From Georgenia faecalis (GTDB lineage: Bacteria > Actinomycetota > Actinomycetes > Actinomycetales > Actinomycetaceae), in assembly GCF_003710105.1 (NCBI RefSeq), contig NZ_CP033325.1:62001-126000 (forward strand): a stretch of 64,000 nt of DNA, read 5' to 3'. Of this stretch, positions 35,130 through 44,765 are shown piece by piece. The notes below the pieces were generated by a model. The model saw nothing but the letters and a program-made list of their open reading frames with translations, was not told the DNA's origin and did not search any database. A program made the translations under genes and the position numbers. The stretch's first letter is position 1. Each line of letters begins with the position of its first letter.

Positions 35130-36230
35130 GTGAGCCTGACCATCCGTGACGCGGCCGAGTGCCGGTACGACGTGCTGTCCCTCGGCGAGGTGATGCTGCG
35201 GCTGGACCCCGGCGAGGGCCGGATCCGGACCGCGCGCAGCTTCCGCGCCTGGGAGGGCGGCGGCGAGTACAACGTCGCCCGGGGCCTGCGCCGCGCCTTC
35301 GGCCTGCGCGCCGGCGTCCTCACCGCCCTGGTGGACAACGAGGTCGGCCGACTGGTGGAGGACTTCATCCTCACCGGCGGCGTGGACCCCTCCCTCATCC
35401 ACTGGGTGCCCTCCGACGGCATCGGCCGCAACGTGCGCAACGGCCTGAACTTCACCGAGCGCGGCTTCGGGGTGCGCGGGGCGGTGGGAGTGTCCGACCG
35501 CGGGCACACCGCCGTGTCCCAGCTGCGTCCCGAGGACCTCGACCTCGACCACATCTTCGGCGAGCTCGGCGCGCGCTGGCTGCACACCGGGGGGATCTTC
35601 GCCGCCCTGTCGGACCGCTCGGCGGAGGTCGCGCTCGCGGTGATCCAGGCCGCCAAGAAGCACGGCACCGTTGTGTCCTACGACCTCAACTACCGGCCCT
35701 CGCTGTGGAAGGACATCGGCGGGCAGGCCCGCGCGCAGGAGGTCAACCGGGAGATCGCCCACCACGTCGACGTCATGATCGGCAACGAGGAGGACTTCAC
35801 CGCCTCCCTCGGCTTCGAGGTCCCCGGCGTGGACGAGGACCTCACCGACCTCGACGTCGCGAGCTTCCGGGCGATGATCGAGGAGGTCCAGGCCGCCTAC
35901 CCGAACTTCGAGGTCATCGCCACGACGATGCGCGGCGTGCACACCGCGACGATCAACGACTGGGGCGCCATCGCCTGGTCCAAGGACGAGGGCTTCGCGC
36001 AGGCCACCCACCGCGAGCGGCTGGAGATCCTCGACCGCGTGGGCGGCGGCGACTCCTTCGCCTCCGGCCTGGTCTACGGCCTCATCACGGGTGAGCCGCT
36101 GGCGACGGCAGTAGAGTACGGCGCGGCGCACGGGGCGCTGGCGATGACGACACCCGGGGACACCTCGATGGCGACCAAGGCCGAGGTCCTCAAGCTCGCC
36201 ACCGGCGGCAGCGCCCGAGTGCAGCGCTGA
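35130..36230 (+). CDS. 2-keto-3-deoxygluconate kinase-like PfkB sugar kinase
   Basis: This 366-residue kinase has an N-terminus VLSLGEVMLRLDPGEGRI, a substrate-side signature GGGEYNVARGLRRAFG, and a C-terminal DRVGGGDSFASGL with catalytic Asp308. The DRVGGGD variant is typical of KDG kinases rather than ribo- or fructokinases. AGGAGAACC precedes the GTG start. It lies directly between the KDPG aldolase and the LacI-type regulator, so making KDPG for the aldolase is the natural reading. The protein is somewhat longer than usual KDG kinases, with an acidic segment around residues 225-250 (PGVDEDLTDLDV). Confidence 0.9.
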   Translation: MSLTIRDAAECRYDVLSLGEVMLRLDPGEGRIRTARSFRAWEGGGEYNVARGLRRAFGLRAGVLTALVDNEVGRLVEDFILTGGVDPSLIHWVPSDGIGRNVRNGLNFTERGFGVRGAVGVSDRGHTAVSQLRPEDLDLDHIFGELGARWLHTGGIFAALSDRSAEVALAVIQAAKKHGTVVSYDLNYRPSLWKDIGGQARAQEVNREIAHHVDVMIGNEEDFTASLGFEVPGVDEDLTDLDVASFRAMIEEVQAAYPNFEVIATTMRGVHTATINDWGAIAWSKDEGFAQATHRERLEILDRVGGGDSFASGLVYGLITGEPLATAVEYGAAHGALAMTTPGDTSMATKAEVLKLATGGSARVQR

Positions 36231-36246
36231 CCGCGAGGAGCCTTCG

Positions 36247-37293
36247 ATGACATCCACCGGGACGCCCGGGGGCACCGGGCGGGCGGCGACCCTGAGCCAC
36301 GTCGCCCGTGAGGCCGGCGTCTCCCTCGCCACCGCCTCCCGCGCCATCAACGGCAGCACCAACCGCTCCGTGCGCGAAGACCTGCGCCAGCGCGTCCTCG
36401 ACGCCGCGGAGCGGCTCAACTACTCGCCGAACGCCAACGCCCAGGCGATGGCGCGCGGGCGGACGGCGACGCTCGGGCTCATCGTCCACGACATCTCCGA
36501 CCCGTTCTTCTCGACCATCGCCGCGGGCGTCACCGAGGCCGCCGACGCGGCCGGGCTCGCCGTCACCCTCGCCAACACCCAGCACGACGCCGAGCGCGAG
36601 GTCGGTTTCATCCAGACGCTGCAGAACCTGCGGGCCCGCGCGATCATCCTCATCGGCGGACGCCAGGACGACGACGCGGCGAACGAGCGCCTGCGCGAGG
36701 CCCTGGCCTCCTACCAGGAGCGCGGGGGAGCGGCCGCGATGGTCGGGCAGCCCATCCTCGGCGTCAAGGCGGTGCACGTCGACAACCGCGGGGCGTCCGC
36801 GGCGCTGGCGCGCTCGCTGCACGGGCTGGGCTACCGGCGCTTCGCCGTCCTCGGCGGGCCCGAGCGGCACCTCACCGCGGCGGAGCGGCGCGAGGGCTTC
36901 TGCGAGGCGCTCGCCGAGCTCGGCTGCCCCGTGGCCGACGACGCCGTCATCGCCTCGCCGTTCGTGCGCGACGGCGGGCACGACGCGATGGTCGAGCTCA
37001 TGCGGCGCGCGCTCGACGTCGAGGTGGTCTTCGCCGTCAACGACGTCATGGCCCTCGGGGCGATGACGGCGGCGCGTGAGGCGGGCCTCGACCTGCCCCG
37101 GGACATGGCCTTCGCCGGGTTCGACGACATCTACGCGTTGCGCGACGTCACGCCGACCCTGAGCACCGTGCGGATCGACATGGTCGACATCGGCCGCCAG
37201 GTCACCGCCCTCGCCCTCGGGGAGGAGGACCGCGAGCTCGTCACCGCCTCGGGCGAGGTCGTCCTGCGCGAGTCCACCCCCGGGCCGCAGTAG
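36247..37293 (+). CDS. LacI-family transcriptional regulator
   Basis: This 348-residue repressor-type protein has an N-terminal LacI helix-turn-helix (about residues 15-34: TLSHVAREAGVSLATASRAI), the hinge helix LNYSPNANAQAMARG (58-71), and a periplasmic-binding-protein-like effector domain beginning TLGLIVHDISDPFFS. GAGGAG precedes the ATG. It is the third gene of the KDPG aldolase operon and the only LacI-type gene in the window. The palindrome at five promoters here (consensus GGAAAGCGCTTTCC) is the kind of site this family binds, so it is the leading candidate for their regulator. The effector is probably a sugar acid or its phosphate, but this is inference. Confidence 0.92.
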   Translation: MTSTGTPGGTGRAATLSHVAREAGVSLATASRAINGSTNRSVREDLRQRVLDAAERLNYSPNANAQAMARGRTATLGLIVHDISDPFFSTIAAGVTEAADAAGLAVTLANTQHDAEREVGFIQTLQNLRARAIILIGGRQDDDAANERLREALASYQERGGAAAMVGQPILGVKAVHVDNRGASAALARSLHGLGYRRFAVLGGPERHLTAAERREGFCEALAELGCPVADDAVIASPFVRDGGHDAMVELMRRALDVEVVFAVNDVMALGAMTAAREAGLDLPRDMAFAGFDDIYALRDVTPTLSTVRIDMVDIGRQVTALALGEEDRELVTASGEVVLRESTPGPQ

Positions 37294-37307
37294 GGGCCCG
37301 ACGAGCA

Positions 37308-38165
37308 CTACGGCGTCGGCTCCGTCATCGGCGACGGTGCGGCACCGGCACCGGCACCGGCACCGGCGTCCTCGGCCTGCCGGTTCGCCGGGCTCATCGC
37401 GAGCACCGTGCACGCGGCGAGCGCGGCCAGCACCGCCAGCACCGCCCAGAGCGCCCACCCGGGCCGGACCGTGTCCCCCAGGACGAGGACGCCGATCACG
37501 CCGGGGACGACCACCTCGGTCACCGAGAGCACCGCGGAGATCGTGCCCGCGGCGCCCTGCTCGAGCGCGCGCAGCGACGCGAGCGCACCGCACGCCCCGC
37601 ACACGACGAGTGGGACCGCGAGCGGCTGCAGCACGGTCTCGAGGAGCCCGTCTGCCGCGTGCAGCCCGCGCGCGGCGATCGCCGCGCCGGAGTACCCGAG
37701 CCCACCCGCCAGCGCGAGCACGAGGGCGCCGCCGCGCCGGTACAAGGCGACCGTGACGACCGCGAGCACGAGCGACGCCACCATCATCGCGAGGGTGAAG
37801 CCGGCCGGCGGGGTGGTCGCCGGCTGCTCGCCCGATGCGCGCGCGAGCACGACGAGCGCCCCGACGACGACGGCGATCGCGACGCCGTCGCGGACCCGGA
37901 ACCGCGTCCCCAGGACGAACCGTGCGAGGACGACCACCACGACGACGGACGAGGCCTGGATCGCCTGCACGACGAACAGCGGCAAACGGTCGAGGGCGAC
38001 GAGCGAGAGCAGCCAGCCCACGCCGTCGAGGACGAGGGCGGCCACGACGAGCGGCTGGGCCAGCGCGGACAGGCCGTGGCTGCGCCGGGTGGCGATCGCC
38101 TGCATGATCGTGGTGGTGCCGTAGATGATCGCGGTGGCGGTGACCGCGAGCAGGGCGAGCGTCAT
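37308..38165 (-). CDS. EamA/DMT-type membrane protein
   Basis: This 285-residue membrane protein has about nine to ten transmembrane segments, beginning MTLALLAVTATAIIYGTTTIMQ, with the internal-repeat look of the drug/metabolite transporter superfamily. The C-terminal tail is an Ala/Gly-rich cytoplasmic stretch. Its ATG overlaps the lysX stop codon by 4 bp (ATGA), so it is co-translated with lysX. That suggests a role in lipid or membrane homeostasis, possibly flipping or exporting a related compound. The substrate is unknown. Confidence 0.75.
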   Translation of the reverse strand: MTLALLAVTATAIIYGTTTIMQAIATRRSHGLSALAQPLVVAALVLDGVGWLLSLVALDRLPLFVVQAIQASSVVVVVVLARFVLGTRFRVRDGVAIAVVVGALVVLARASGEQPATTPPAGFTLAMMVASLVLAVVTVALYRRGGALVLALAGGLGYSGAAIAARGLHAADGLLETVLQPLAVPLVVCGACGALASLRALEQGAAGTISAVLSVTEVVVPGVIGVLVLGDTVRPGWALWAVLAVLAALAACTVLAMSPANRQAEDAGAGAGAGAAPSPMTEPTP

Positions 38166-41100
38166 CGCCGGCCTCCGGCCCGCCCGGACGTCCGGCCCGA
38201 GGGACGCAGGAACGGGAAGGCGAGCGTCTCCCGGATCGACGCGCCCACGAGCGTCATGACGACGCGGTCGACGCCGATGCCTACGCCACCGGTGGGGGGC
38301 ATCGCGAACTCCAGCGCCGCGAGGAAGTCCTCGTCGATCTCCATGGCCTCGGGGTCGCCCGCGGCGGCGAGGATCGACTGCTGCGTGAGGCGGGCCCGCT
38401 GCTCGACGGGATCGACCAGCTCGGAGTAGGCGGTGCCGAGCTCAGCGCCGAAGGCGACGAGGTCCCACCGCTCCGCCAGGCGCGGGTCGTGCCGGTGCTG
38501 GCGGGTGAGCGGCGAGGTCTCCACCGGGAAGTCGAGGTAGAACGTCGGCTCCACCGTCTGCCCCTCGACGAACCGGTCGTACAGCTCGTTGACCAGGGCC
38601 CCGTGGGTCTCCTCGACGTCCCACGCGACGCCGCGCTCCTCGCAGACCCGGCGCAGGTCCGCCAGCGGCAGGTCGGGCGTGATCTCGGCGCCGACGGCCC
38701 GGGAGACGGCCTCGTGCACCCCGATGCTCGGCCACTCGCCGTCGAGGCGGACCACCGAGCCGTCGGGGCGGTGCGCGACCGGCTCGCCGTGCACGGCCAC
38801 GGCGGCGGCGACGATCAGCTCGCGGGTGAGGTCGCGCATCGTGAGGTAGTCCCCGAACGCCGCATAGGCCTCGACCGAGGTGAACTCGGGGTTGTGGGTC
38901 GCGTCGACGCCCTCGTTGCGGAAGTTCCGGCCGAGCTCGAACACCCGCCCGGCGCCCCCGACCATGAGCTGCTTGAGGTAGAGCTCCGGGGCGATCCGCA
39001 GGTACAGGTCCATGTTGTACGCGTTGATGTGCGTGCGGAAGGGGCGGGCGTTCGCGCCGCCGTGGATGCGCTGGAGGATCGGGGTCTCGACCTCGAGGAA
39101 CCCCTGGTCGGTGAGCGACCGTCGGATCGACCAGACGGCGACCGACCGGGCGCGCAGCAGGTGCTCGGCGCGGTCGTGCAGGGCGAGGTCCATGTAGCGC
39201 AGCCGCAGCCGCGTCTCGGGGTCGACCAGGCCGCGGTGCTTGTCGGGCGGCGGGGTGAGGGCCTTCCCTGCCATCCGCCACGAGGAGACGACGACGCTGG
39301 GCTCGCCGCTCCGGCTGCGCCCGAGCGTCCCCGTCACGCTGACCTGGTCACCGAGGTCGACGGTGCGACGCCACTGCCCGACGTCGGCGCCGCCGTCGGC
39401 GGTGAGGATCGCCTGGACCTCGTCGGTGCCCTCGCGGAGCACGGCGAAGACCACCCCGCCGAGGTCGCGCAGGCGCACGAGGCGGCCGACCACCGCCACC
39501 TGGCTCACCTGGGCGGGAGCGCCGTCGCCGGCCTCTCCGGCAGAGGTGGCGAGGAGCGCCCGCACCTGGCCGATGCCGTGCGTCCGCGGCACCGCGACCG
39601 GGTACGGGTCCATCCCCGCCTGCCGCAGCACGTCGAGCTTTGCGTGCCGGACCCGCTGCTGCTCGGTGAGGCGCCGGACGGGCGGGGTCACCGCGAGCAG
39701 CTCGTCCTCCTGCGCCACCACCTGGGCGACGAAGGCGGGGGTGTGCCGCTCGGGGTCGGGCGCGTCGCGGTCCTCCGCCCCGGTGAGCCAGCGCGGCGTG
39801 CGGGGAAGGAACCCCTCGGCCTGCCCGAGGGCGAAGACGACCCGCGTGAGCTGGCTGCCCGCCTCGTAGCACAGGAGGCGGGGCTGCCAGTCGGGCAGGT
39901 ACTTCTCGTTGGACCGGTAGAGCTGCTCCAGCTGCCAGAAGTGCGAGGCGAGCAGGAGCACGCGGCGGTTCAGCCGCTGCACGGGCGTGGCCCCGATGCG
40001 CTCGCCCAGCTCGAACGTCTCGCGGAACATCGCGAAGTTCATCGAGATCCGGTCGACCCCGAGGTCGCGGGACGCCGTCGCCAGCCCCGACACCATCGTC
40101 TCGGTGACCCCGCCGACGGCGTCGGGGGACCGGCGCATGACGTCGAGCGAGAGCCCGCGGCGGCCCCAGGGGACGAAGGAGAGGATCCCGCGGCACGCCC
40201 CGTCCGCGTCGTGGGCGGAGACGATCACCACGCGCGGGTCCACGGGGTCGCCCAGGCGTTCGAGCGCCATCGAGTAGCCGCGCTCGTCCCCGCGGCGCCA
40301 GCGGTCGGCGGCGTCGACGAGCTCGGCGAGCTCGGCGGGCGCGATGGCGCTCTGCCGGCGGACCCGGACCTCGTAGCCCGCCGCGCGGACCCGCTCGACG
40401 CTGCGCCGGACCGGGCGCATGGCCGGGTTCGTCAGGTCGAACCGGCGCGTGTCGATGACCGCCTCGTCCCCCATGAGCAGCGGGTGGAGGCCGGCGTCCC
40501 GGTAGGCGCTCGCCCCGGCCTCGCTCGTCGAGGTGACAGCCGGGATCAGCCCGTGGGTGTGCGCGTGGTCGAGCCAACGGCCGATCGCGTCCGGCCAGGC
40601 ATCGGGGTCGCCGACCGGGTCTCCGGCCGCGAGGCTGACCCCGGACACGACCCGGTAGGAGACGGCCGCCCGCTCGTTGGACGCGAACACCGCCGACCGG
40701 TCGTCGCGGGTCGCGAAGTACCCGAGGGAGTCCTCCGCCCCGTCCTCGAGGAGCAGCCGCCGGACGGCGAGCGCGTCCTCCGCGCGGCGAGCGGGGTCAC
40801 CCGTCGACGACCGCAGGAAGATCGCGAGGCCGACCAGGAGGCCGACGGCCGAGATGAGGCTCGCGACGACGCCCACCCAGGCCGGTGCGTCGCCTGCCGC
40901 GCCGCCGGGGTGGATGCCGACGGCGTGGGACGCGCTCCACTGCAACGCGTCGCCCGGCCCGCCGACGGAGTCCGGGACGACCCGCAGGAGGAGGAACGCC
41001 ACGACCGTCGCCAGCACGATCCCGGCGACGGTCACCAGCGCCCCCTGCCACCACGCCCCCGACCGGAGCCGAGCCTGGAACGCCGGCCGCGCCGCGACGA

Positions 41101-41803
41101 GGAGAGGGATGACGACCGCCGCGACCACCGCCCCGATGACGTCGGTGGGGGCGACGTCGAGCGTGCGCACCAGTGGCTCGCCCGTGACGACGGCGACGGC
41201 GGCCAGGACTCCGACGACGAGGCTGGGCAGCTGCCAGACCAGGATGACGAACCACAGGGCCGCGCGCAGCCGGCGCAGGAGACCGGACGCCACGACCCCG
41301 ACGAGGACCACGGAGAAGAACCCGGGCTGGCTCGGCACGTTGAGCACGGACAGCCAGCGACTGACCTCGTGGACGGGGCCGGGAAGGGAGGGCTGGAGGA
41401 CGAGCCCGACGAGGAGCCAGATCGCGATCGCCTGGACCGCCCGTCCCGTCCCCAGTGCGACGCGGTTCGCCCAGGCCGGCCCGCCCCGGCCGCGCGGGGT
41501 GCCGGGCCCGGCCGGTCCGGTCCGGGCGGCCCGGGCGCCTCGGGTACGTCGGGCGGCCCCGGTTCCGGCGGGGGCTCCGGAGCGGGCGGTGGCTGAGCCG
41601 GACGTGCCCTCGGCCGCGGCTGCGGCAGCGCCGGCGGCCGCGGTTTTGGCAGCGCCGGCGTCGGGGGAACCGACCCCGGCTCCGCCGTCGGCCCTCGGGC
41701 CGGACATGGGCGACGCACCCGTTGCGGGGGTGCTCGCGCCACTGCCTGCCGGCTGGCCGGACGGCGCGCGGCGGTGCGGGTGGTTGGCAGGCGTGCGCGT
41801 CAT
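38162..41803 (-). CDS. lysX: LysX: lysyl-phosphatidylglycerol synthase / lysine-tRNA ligase fusion
   Basis: This 1,213-residue protein has a 100-residue Ala/Gly/Pro-rich N-terminus, then several transmembrane segments (about 125-335), an MprF-like transferase domain (about 335-690, with LDVMRRSP and DRISMNFAMF), and a class II lysyl-tRNA synthetase (about 700-1,210). The synthetase part shows an OB fold, motif 2 near FELGRNFRNEGVD, and motif 3 GVGIGVDRVVMTL. It charges lysine to tRNA and transfers it to phosphatidylglycerol, lowering surface charge and giving resistance to cationic peptides. A run of seven G before the ATG acts as ribosome-binding site. It is followed by a DMT-type gene and preceded on the same strand side by an esterase gene. 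Confidence 0.93.
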   Translation of the reverse strand: MTRTPANHPHRRAPSGQPAGSGASTPATGASPMSGPRADGGAGVGSPDAGAAKTAAAGAAAAAAEGTSGSATARSGAPAGTGAARRTRGARAARTGPAGPGTPRGRGGPAWANRVALGTGRAVQAIAIWLLVGLVLQPSLPGPVHEVSRWLSVLNVPSQPGFFSVVLVGVVASGLLRRLRAALWFVILVWQLPSLVVGVLAAVAVVTGEPLVRTLDVAPTDVIGAVVAAVVIPLLVAARPAFQARLRSGAWWQGALVTVAGIVLATVVAFLLLRVVPDSVGGPGDALQWSASHAVGIHPGGAAGDAPAWVGVVASLISAVGLLVGLAIFLRSSTGDPARRAEDALAVRRLLLEDGAEDSLGYFATRDDRSAVFASNERAAVSYRVVSGVSLAAGDPVGDPDAWPDAIGRWLDHAHTHGLIPAVTSTSEAGASAYRDAGLHPLLMGDEAVIDTRRFDLTNPAMRPVRRSVERVRAAGYEVRVRRQSAIAPAELAELVDAADRWRRGDERGYSMALERLGDPVDPRVVIVSAHDADGACRGILSFVPWGRRGLSLDVMRRSPDAVGGVTETMVSGLATASRDLGVDRISMNFAMFRETFELGERIGATPVQRLNRRVLLLASHFWQLEQLYRSNEKYLPDWQPRLLCYEAGSQLTRVVFALGQAEGFLPRTPRWLTGAEDRDAPDPERHTPAFVAQVVAQEDELLAVTPPVRRLTEQQRVRHAKLDVLRQAGMDPYPVAVPRTHGIGQVRALLATSAGEAGDGAPAQVSQVAVVGRLVRLRDLGGVVFAVLREGTDEVQAILTADGGADVGQWRRTVDLGDQVSVTGTLGRSRSGEPSVVVSSWRMAGKALTPPPDKHRGLVDPETRLRLRYMDLALHDRAEHLLRARSVAVWSIRRSLTDQGFLEVETPILQRIHGGANARPFRTHINAYNMDLYLRIAPELYLKQLMVGGAGRVFELGRNFRNEGVDATHNPEFTSVEAYAAFGDYLTMRDLTRELIVAAAVAVHGEPVAHRPDGSVVRLDGEWPSIGVHEAVSRAVGAEITPDLPLADLRRVCEERGVAWDVEETHGALVNELYDRFVEGQTVEPTFYLDFPVETSPLTRQHRHDPRLAERWDLVAFGAELGTAYSELVDPVEQRARLTQQSILAAAGDPEAMEIDEDFLAALEFAMPPTGGVGIGVDRVVMTLVGASIRETLAFPFLRPSGRTSGRAGGRR

Positions 41804-41993
41804 GGACCCCCCCGGGTTCCCGCCCGCACGAACTCCCCGCCCGGGTGGCGCGGCTCCGTGCCGCGACCGCGCCCCCCACGACGCGAGAAGCGGGTGCGCC
41901 CAATGTGCCCGTGCCCGGGTACCCGCGCAATAGGTGGGAAAGGTGGCTCCGCCGTTCTGGTGTCCGCGCCCCGGGGCGCCGGGCGGGCAGCCG

Positions 41994-43286
41994 TCAGCCC
42001 GCCTGCCTCATCTGGTGCTCGAAGAACTCGACGCCGTGGGGCAGGGCGACCAGCGCCATCGTCCACGTGTGGCCCAGGCCGGGCTCGGACCGCAGCAGGA
42101 CGTCGACGCCCCGCGCGCGCAGCCGGGCCGCCAGCTTGCGGGCCGTGGCGCCTTCCTCGTCGTCGGTGACCAGCTCCCCGTAGTCGAGGAAGACCCCGAG
42201 GGGGTGCGGGAGGTCGATCGTGTCCACGTAGACGCCAGGGGAGTGCGCGTCGATCTCGGCCTGCGTCGACAGCTGCCGCGTCCCGCCCTCGCCGGGGTGG
42301 TCGTACGGCAGGATCGCCAGGATCGTCCCGTACAGCTCGGGGTGCCGCAGGCCCTGGTCGAGCGCCCCGTACGCCCCCGACGACATCCCGCCGATCGCGC
42401 GGTAGCGCCAGTGGGACGCGACGGGGTAGTGCGTGTCGACCCAGGGGACGACGACCGAGGTCAGGTACGTCTCGACCTGTGACCCGCCCGTCGAGGAGTC
42501 GAGGCACGAGGACTCGTTGGTGCCGACCGCGTTCGTGTCGGGCGCGACGACGATCATCGGCCGGACGACGCCGGAGGTGATGAGCGAGTCGAGCACACCG
42601 GGCAGCCCGGAGGCCATCCAGTCCACCGCCGAGCCGGGTGACCCGTGGAGCACGTAGAGCGTCGGGTAGAGGGTGCGTCCCGACGGGTCGTACCCGGGTG
42701 GCGTGTAGACCCAGGCGGTGTCGGAGGGGATGCGGAGGTCGGTCGGCGCGGGGATCCGGACCGCACCGGCCGAGCCGCGGCCCTGCGGCGGGTCGGGCGA
42801 GATGGCCGCGAGCCCGGCGCCGGACGACCTGTTCGCCGGTGCGGTCGGCTGGGGGACCACCGAACGGCCGCTCCCGAGGCGCAGGCGGAGGCGCAGGCCC
42901 TCGACGTCCGGGACGAACCCGACATGGGTGTTGACCGCGATGCCCGCGGCGCCGAGGAGGGCCACCGCACCGGCCCCGCGGACGATCCAGCGTCGGCGGC
43001 GGGACCAGCGTCGGCGGGCGCGCCCGACGTCGTGGCGCGCTGCCGTGGGGTGGTGAGGGGCGGGGTGCGGTGCTTGGGCATTCGGGGCGGGGTGCGGATG
43101 GTGCCGGCGCCATGAGGCGACGAGTGCGGCGAGGGCGACGGCCGCAAGCCCGACCGCGGTCCACCAGGACGCGAGGGCGTCGCGGTGGACGTGGTGCCGG
43201 CGGCGTCCCTGGAGCCGGCCGGGCCGCTGCCGCCCCGGGTCGTCGGACGTCGTCCTCGCGTCATCGGTCGTCGTCGTCGCGTCCAC
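41994..43286 (-). CDS. Membrane-anchored esterase, alpha/beta-hydrolase (esterase D/PF00756 type)
   Basis: This 430-residue protein has a charged N-terminus, two predicted membrane segments (around residues 45-70 and 110-135), and an extracytoplasmic hydrolase domain from about 190 on. The nucleophile is Ser302 in GGMSSGAYG, an acid is likely within LDYGELVTDDEE, and the catalytic His406 is in GLGHTW. VYTPPGYDPSGRTLYPTLYV is the usual opening of this esterase family. GTG at 43286 was chosen because GAGGAG lies 5 nt upstream. Its position next to lysX recalls aminoacyl-phosphatidylglycerol hydrolases found beside such synthases, so it may reverse lipid lysylation. That is inference. Confidence 0.85.
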   Translation of the reverse strand: MDATTTTDDARTTSDDPGRQRPGRLQGRRRHHVHRDALASWWTAVGLAAVALAALVASWRRHHPHPAPNAQAPHPAPHHPTAARHDVGRARRRWSRRRRWIVRGAGAVALLGAAGIAVNTHVGFVPDVEGLRLRLRLGSGRSVVPQPTAPANRSSGAGLAAISPDPPQGRGSAGAVRIPAPTDLRIPSDTAWVYTPPGYDPSGRTLYPTLYVLHGSPGSAVDWMASGLPGVLDSLITSGVVRPMIVVAPDTNAVGTNESSCLDSSTGGSQVETYLTSVVVPWVDTHYPVASHWRYRAIGGMSSGAYGALDQGLRHPELYGTILAILPYDHPGEGGTRQLSTQAEIDAHSPGVYVDTIDLPHPLGVFLDYGELVTDDEEGATARKLAARLRARGVDVLLRSEPGLGHTWTMALVALPHGVEFFEHQMRQAG

Positions 43287-43518
43287 GCGGACTCCTCGGA
43301 TCGCCCCCACTTGTCCCGCCATGATGTCGCGGCTGCGCCCGTCGCGCCCGGGCGTGCCTCGGAGCGACGCGGCTCGGGACCCCTGTCTGCGCGCGCTCGC
43401 GGCAGCCACCGCACCTGTGCTGCGCCGTCGACCCGGCCTCCGTGGGAGGCGGGGCGGCACCGGCTCGACGCGCGACGGCTGCGGTTCTCCGGCGCGTCGC
43501 ACGCGATCGCCCGACGCC
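43287..43518. other. Divergent intergenic region, upstream part
   Basis: The 315-bp gap between the esterase and the Gfo/Idh gene shows no gene. The esterase promoter should lie here; I could not choose one. The right-hand part holds the Gfo/Idh promoter and operator described separately. Confidence 0.4.
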
Positions 43519-43547
43519 TTGACAGCGGTGTCGGCCCTCACTAAGTT
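43519..43547 (+). promoter_or_regulatory. Promoter of the Gfo/Idh-isomerase operon
   Basis: TTGACA (43519-43524), 17 nt, TAAGTT (43542-43547): a perfect -35 and good -10. The LacI-type operator begins at the very next base. Confidence 0.75.
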
Positions 43548-43561
43548 GGAAAGCGCATTCC
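43548..43561. promoter_or_regulatory. LacI-type operator, site 3
   Basis: GGAAAGCGCATTCC immediately follows the -10 of the Gfo/Idh promoter, covering the expected transcription start; 40 bp before the ATG. Confidence 0.75.
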
Positions 43562-43601
43562 CATATTTCTGCCAATGTCGGCACGTCTTCCTGGAGAGCA
43601 C

Positions 43602-44765
43602 ATGAGCACGCGCACGCTGCGGATCGCGATGAACGGAATCACCGGCCGGATGGGGTACCGCCAGCACCTCGTCCGCTCGATCCTGCCGATCCGTGACGCG
43701 GGCGGGTTCCTCCTCGAGGACGGCACCCGCGTCCAGGTGGAGCCGATCCTCGTCGGCCGCCGGGAGCACGCGGTCCGGGAGATCGCCGAGCAGCACGGCG
43801 TCGAGCACTGGACCACCGACGTCGACGCGGTCATGGCGGACCCGAGCATCGACATCTACTTCGACGCCCAGCTCACCTCGCTGCGCAAGGCGACGCTCAC
43901 CGCCGCGATGAAGGCCGGCAAGCACATCTACACCGAGAAGCCCACGGCCGAGACGCTCGAGGAGGCCGTCGAGCTCGCCCGCCTCGGCGAGGAGACCGGC
44001 GTGACCGCCGGCGTCGTCCACGACAAGCTCTACCTGCCCGGCCTGGTCAAGCTCCGCCGCCTCGTCGACCAGGGCTTCTTCGGCCGCATCCTCTCGCTGC
44101 GCGGCGAGTTCGGGTACTGGGTCTTCGAGGGCGACGTCCAGCCCGCCCAGCGCCCCAGCTGGAACTACCGCAAGGAGGACGGCGGCGGCATGGTCGTCGA
44201 CATGTTCTGCCACTGGAACTACGTCCTCGAGGGCATCCTCGGACGGGTCGACGCCGTCACCGCCAAGGCCGTGACCCACATCCCGACGCGCTGGGACGAG
44301 GAGGGCCGCGAGTACCCCGCCACCGCCGACGACGCCGCGTACGGGATCTTCGAGGTCACCACTCCCGACGGCGACCCCGTCGTCGCCCAGATCAACTCCT
44401 CGTGGGCGGTGCGCGTCCACCGCGACGAGCTCGTCGAGTTCCAGGTCGACGGGACCCACGGCTCCGCCGTCGCCGGCCTGCGGACCTGCGTGGCGCAGGA
44501 GCGTGCCCACACGCCCAAGCCGGTGTGGAACCCGGACCTGCCGGTGACCGAGCCCTTCCGCGACCAGTGGCTCGAGGTCCCGGCGAACGCCGACCTCGAC
44601 AACGGGTTCAAGGCGCAGTGGGAGGAGTTCCTCCGCGACGTCGTCGCCGGCCGCCCCCACCGCTACGGGCTCCTGTCGGCGGCGCGCGGCGTGCAGCTCG
44701 CCGAGCTCGGCCTGCGCTCGTCGGCCGAGGGGCGGCGCCTGGAGATCCCGGAGATCACCCTGTGA
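43602..44765 (+). CDS. Gfo/Idh/MocA-family NAD(P)-dependent oxidoreductase
   Basis: This 387-residue predicted sugar or polyol dehydrogenase has an N-terminal Rossmann fold with a variant glycine loop NGITGRMGYR and the conserved EKP motif (HIYTEKPTAET, Lys112). A C-terminal alpha/beta domain includes FGYWVFEG, DMFCHWNYVLEG and HRDELVEFQVDG. GGAGAGCAC precedes the ATG. It is translationally coupled to a TIM-barrel isomerase (GTGA overlap) and controlled by a strong promoter with the LacI-type operator. Gfo/Idh enzymes paired with TIM-barrel isomerases are known from inositol and from 3-keto-glycoside metabolism. The exact substrate is unknown. Confidence 0.9.
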   Translation: MSTRTLRIAMNGITGRMGYRQHLVRSILPIRDAGGFLLEDGTRVQVEPILVGRREHAVREIAEQHGVEHWTTDVDAVMADPSIDIYFDAQLTSLRKATLTAAMKAGKHIYTEKPTAETLEEAVELARLGEETGVTAGVVHDKLYLPGLVKLRRLVDQGFFGRILSLRGEFGYWVFEGDVQPAQRPSWNYRKEDGGGMVVDMFCHWNYVLEGILGRVDAVTAKAVTHIPTRWDEEGREYPATADDAAYGIFEVTTPDGDPVVAQINSSWAVRVHRDELVEFQVDGTHGSAVAGLRTCVAQERAHTPKPVWNPDLPVTEPFRDQWLEVPANADLDNGFKAQWEEFLRDVVAGRPHRYGLLSAARGVQLAELGLRSSAEGRRLEIPEITL

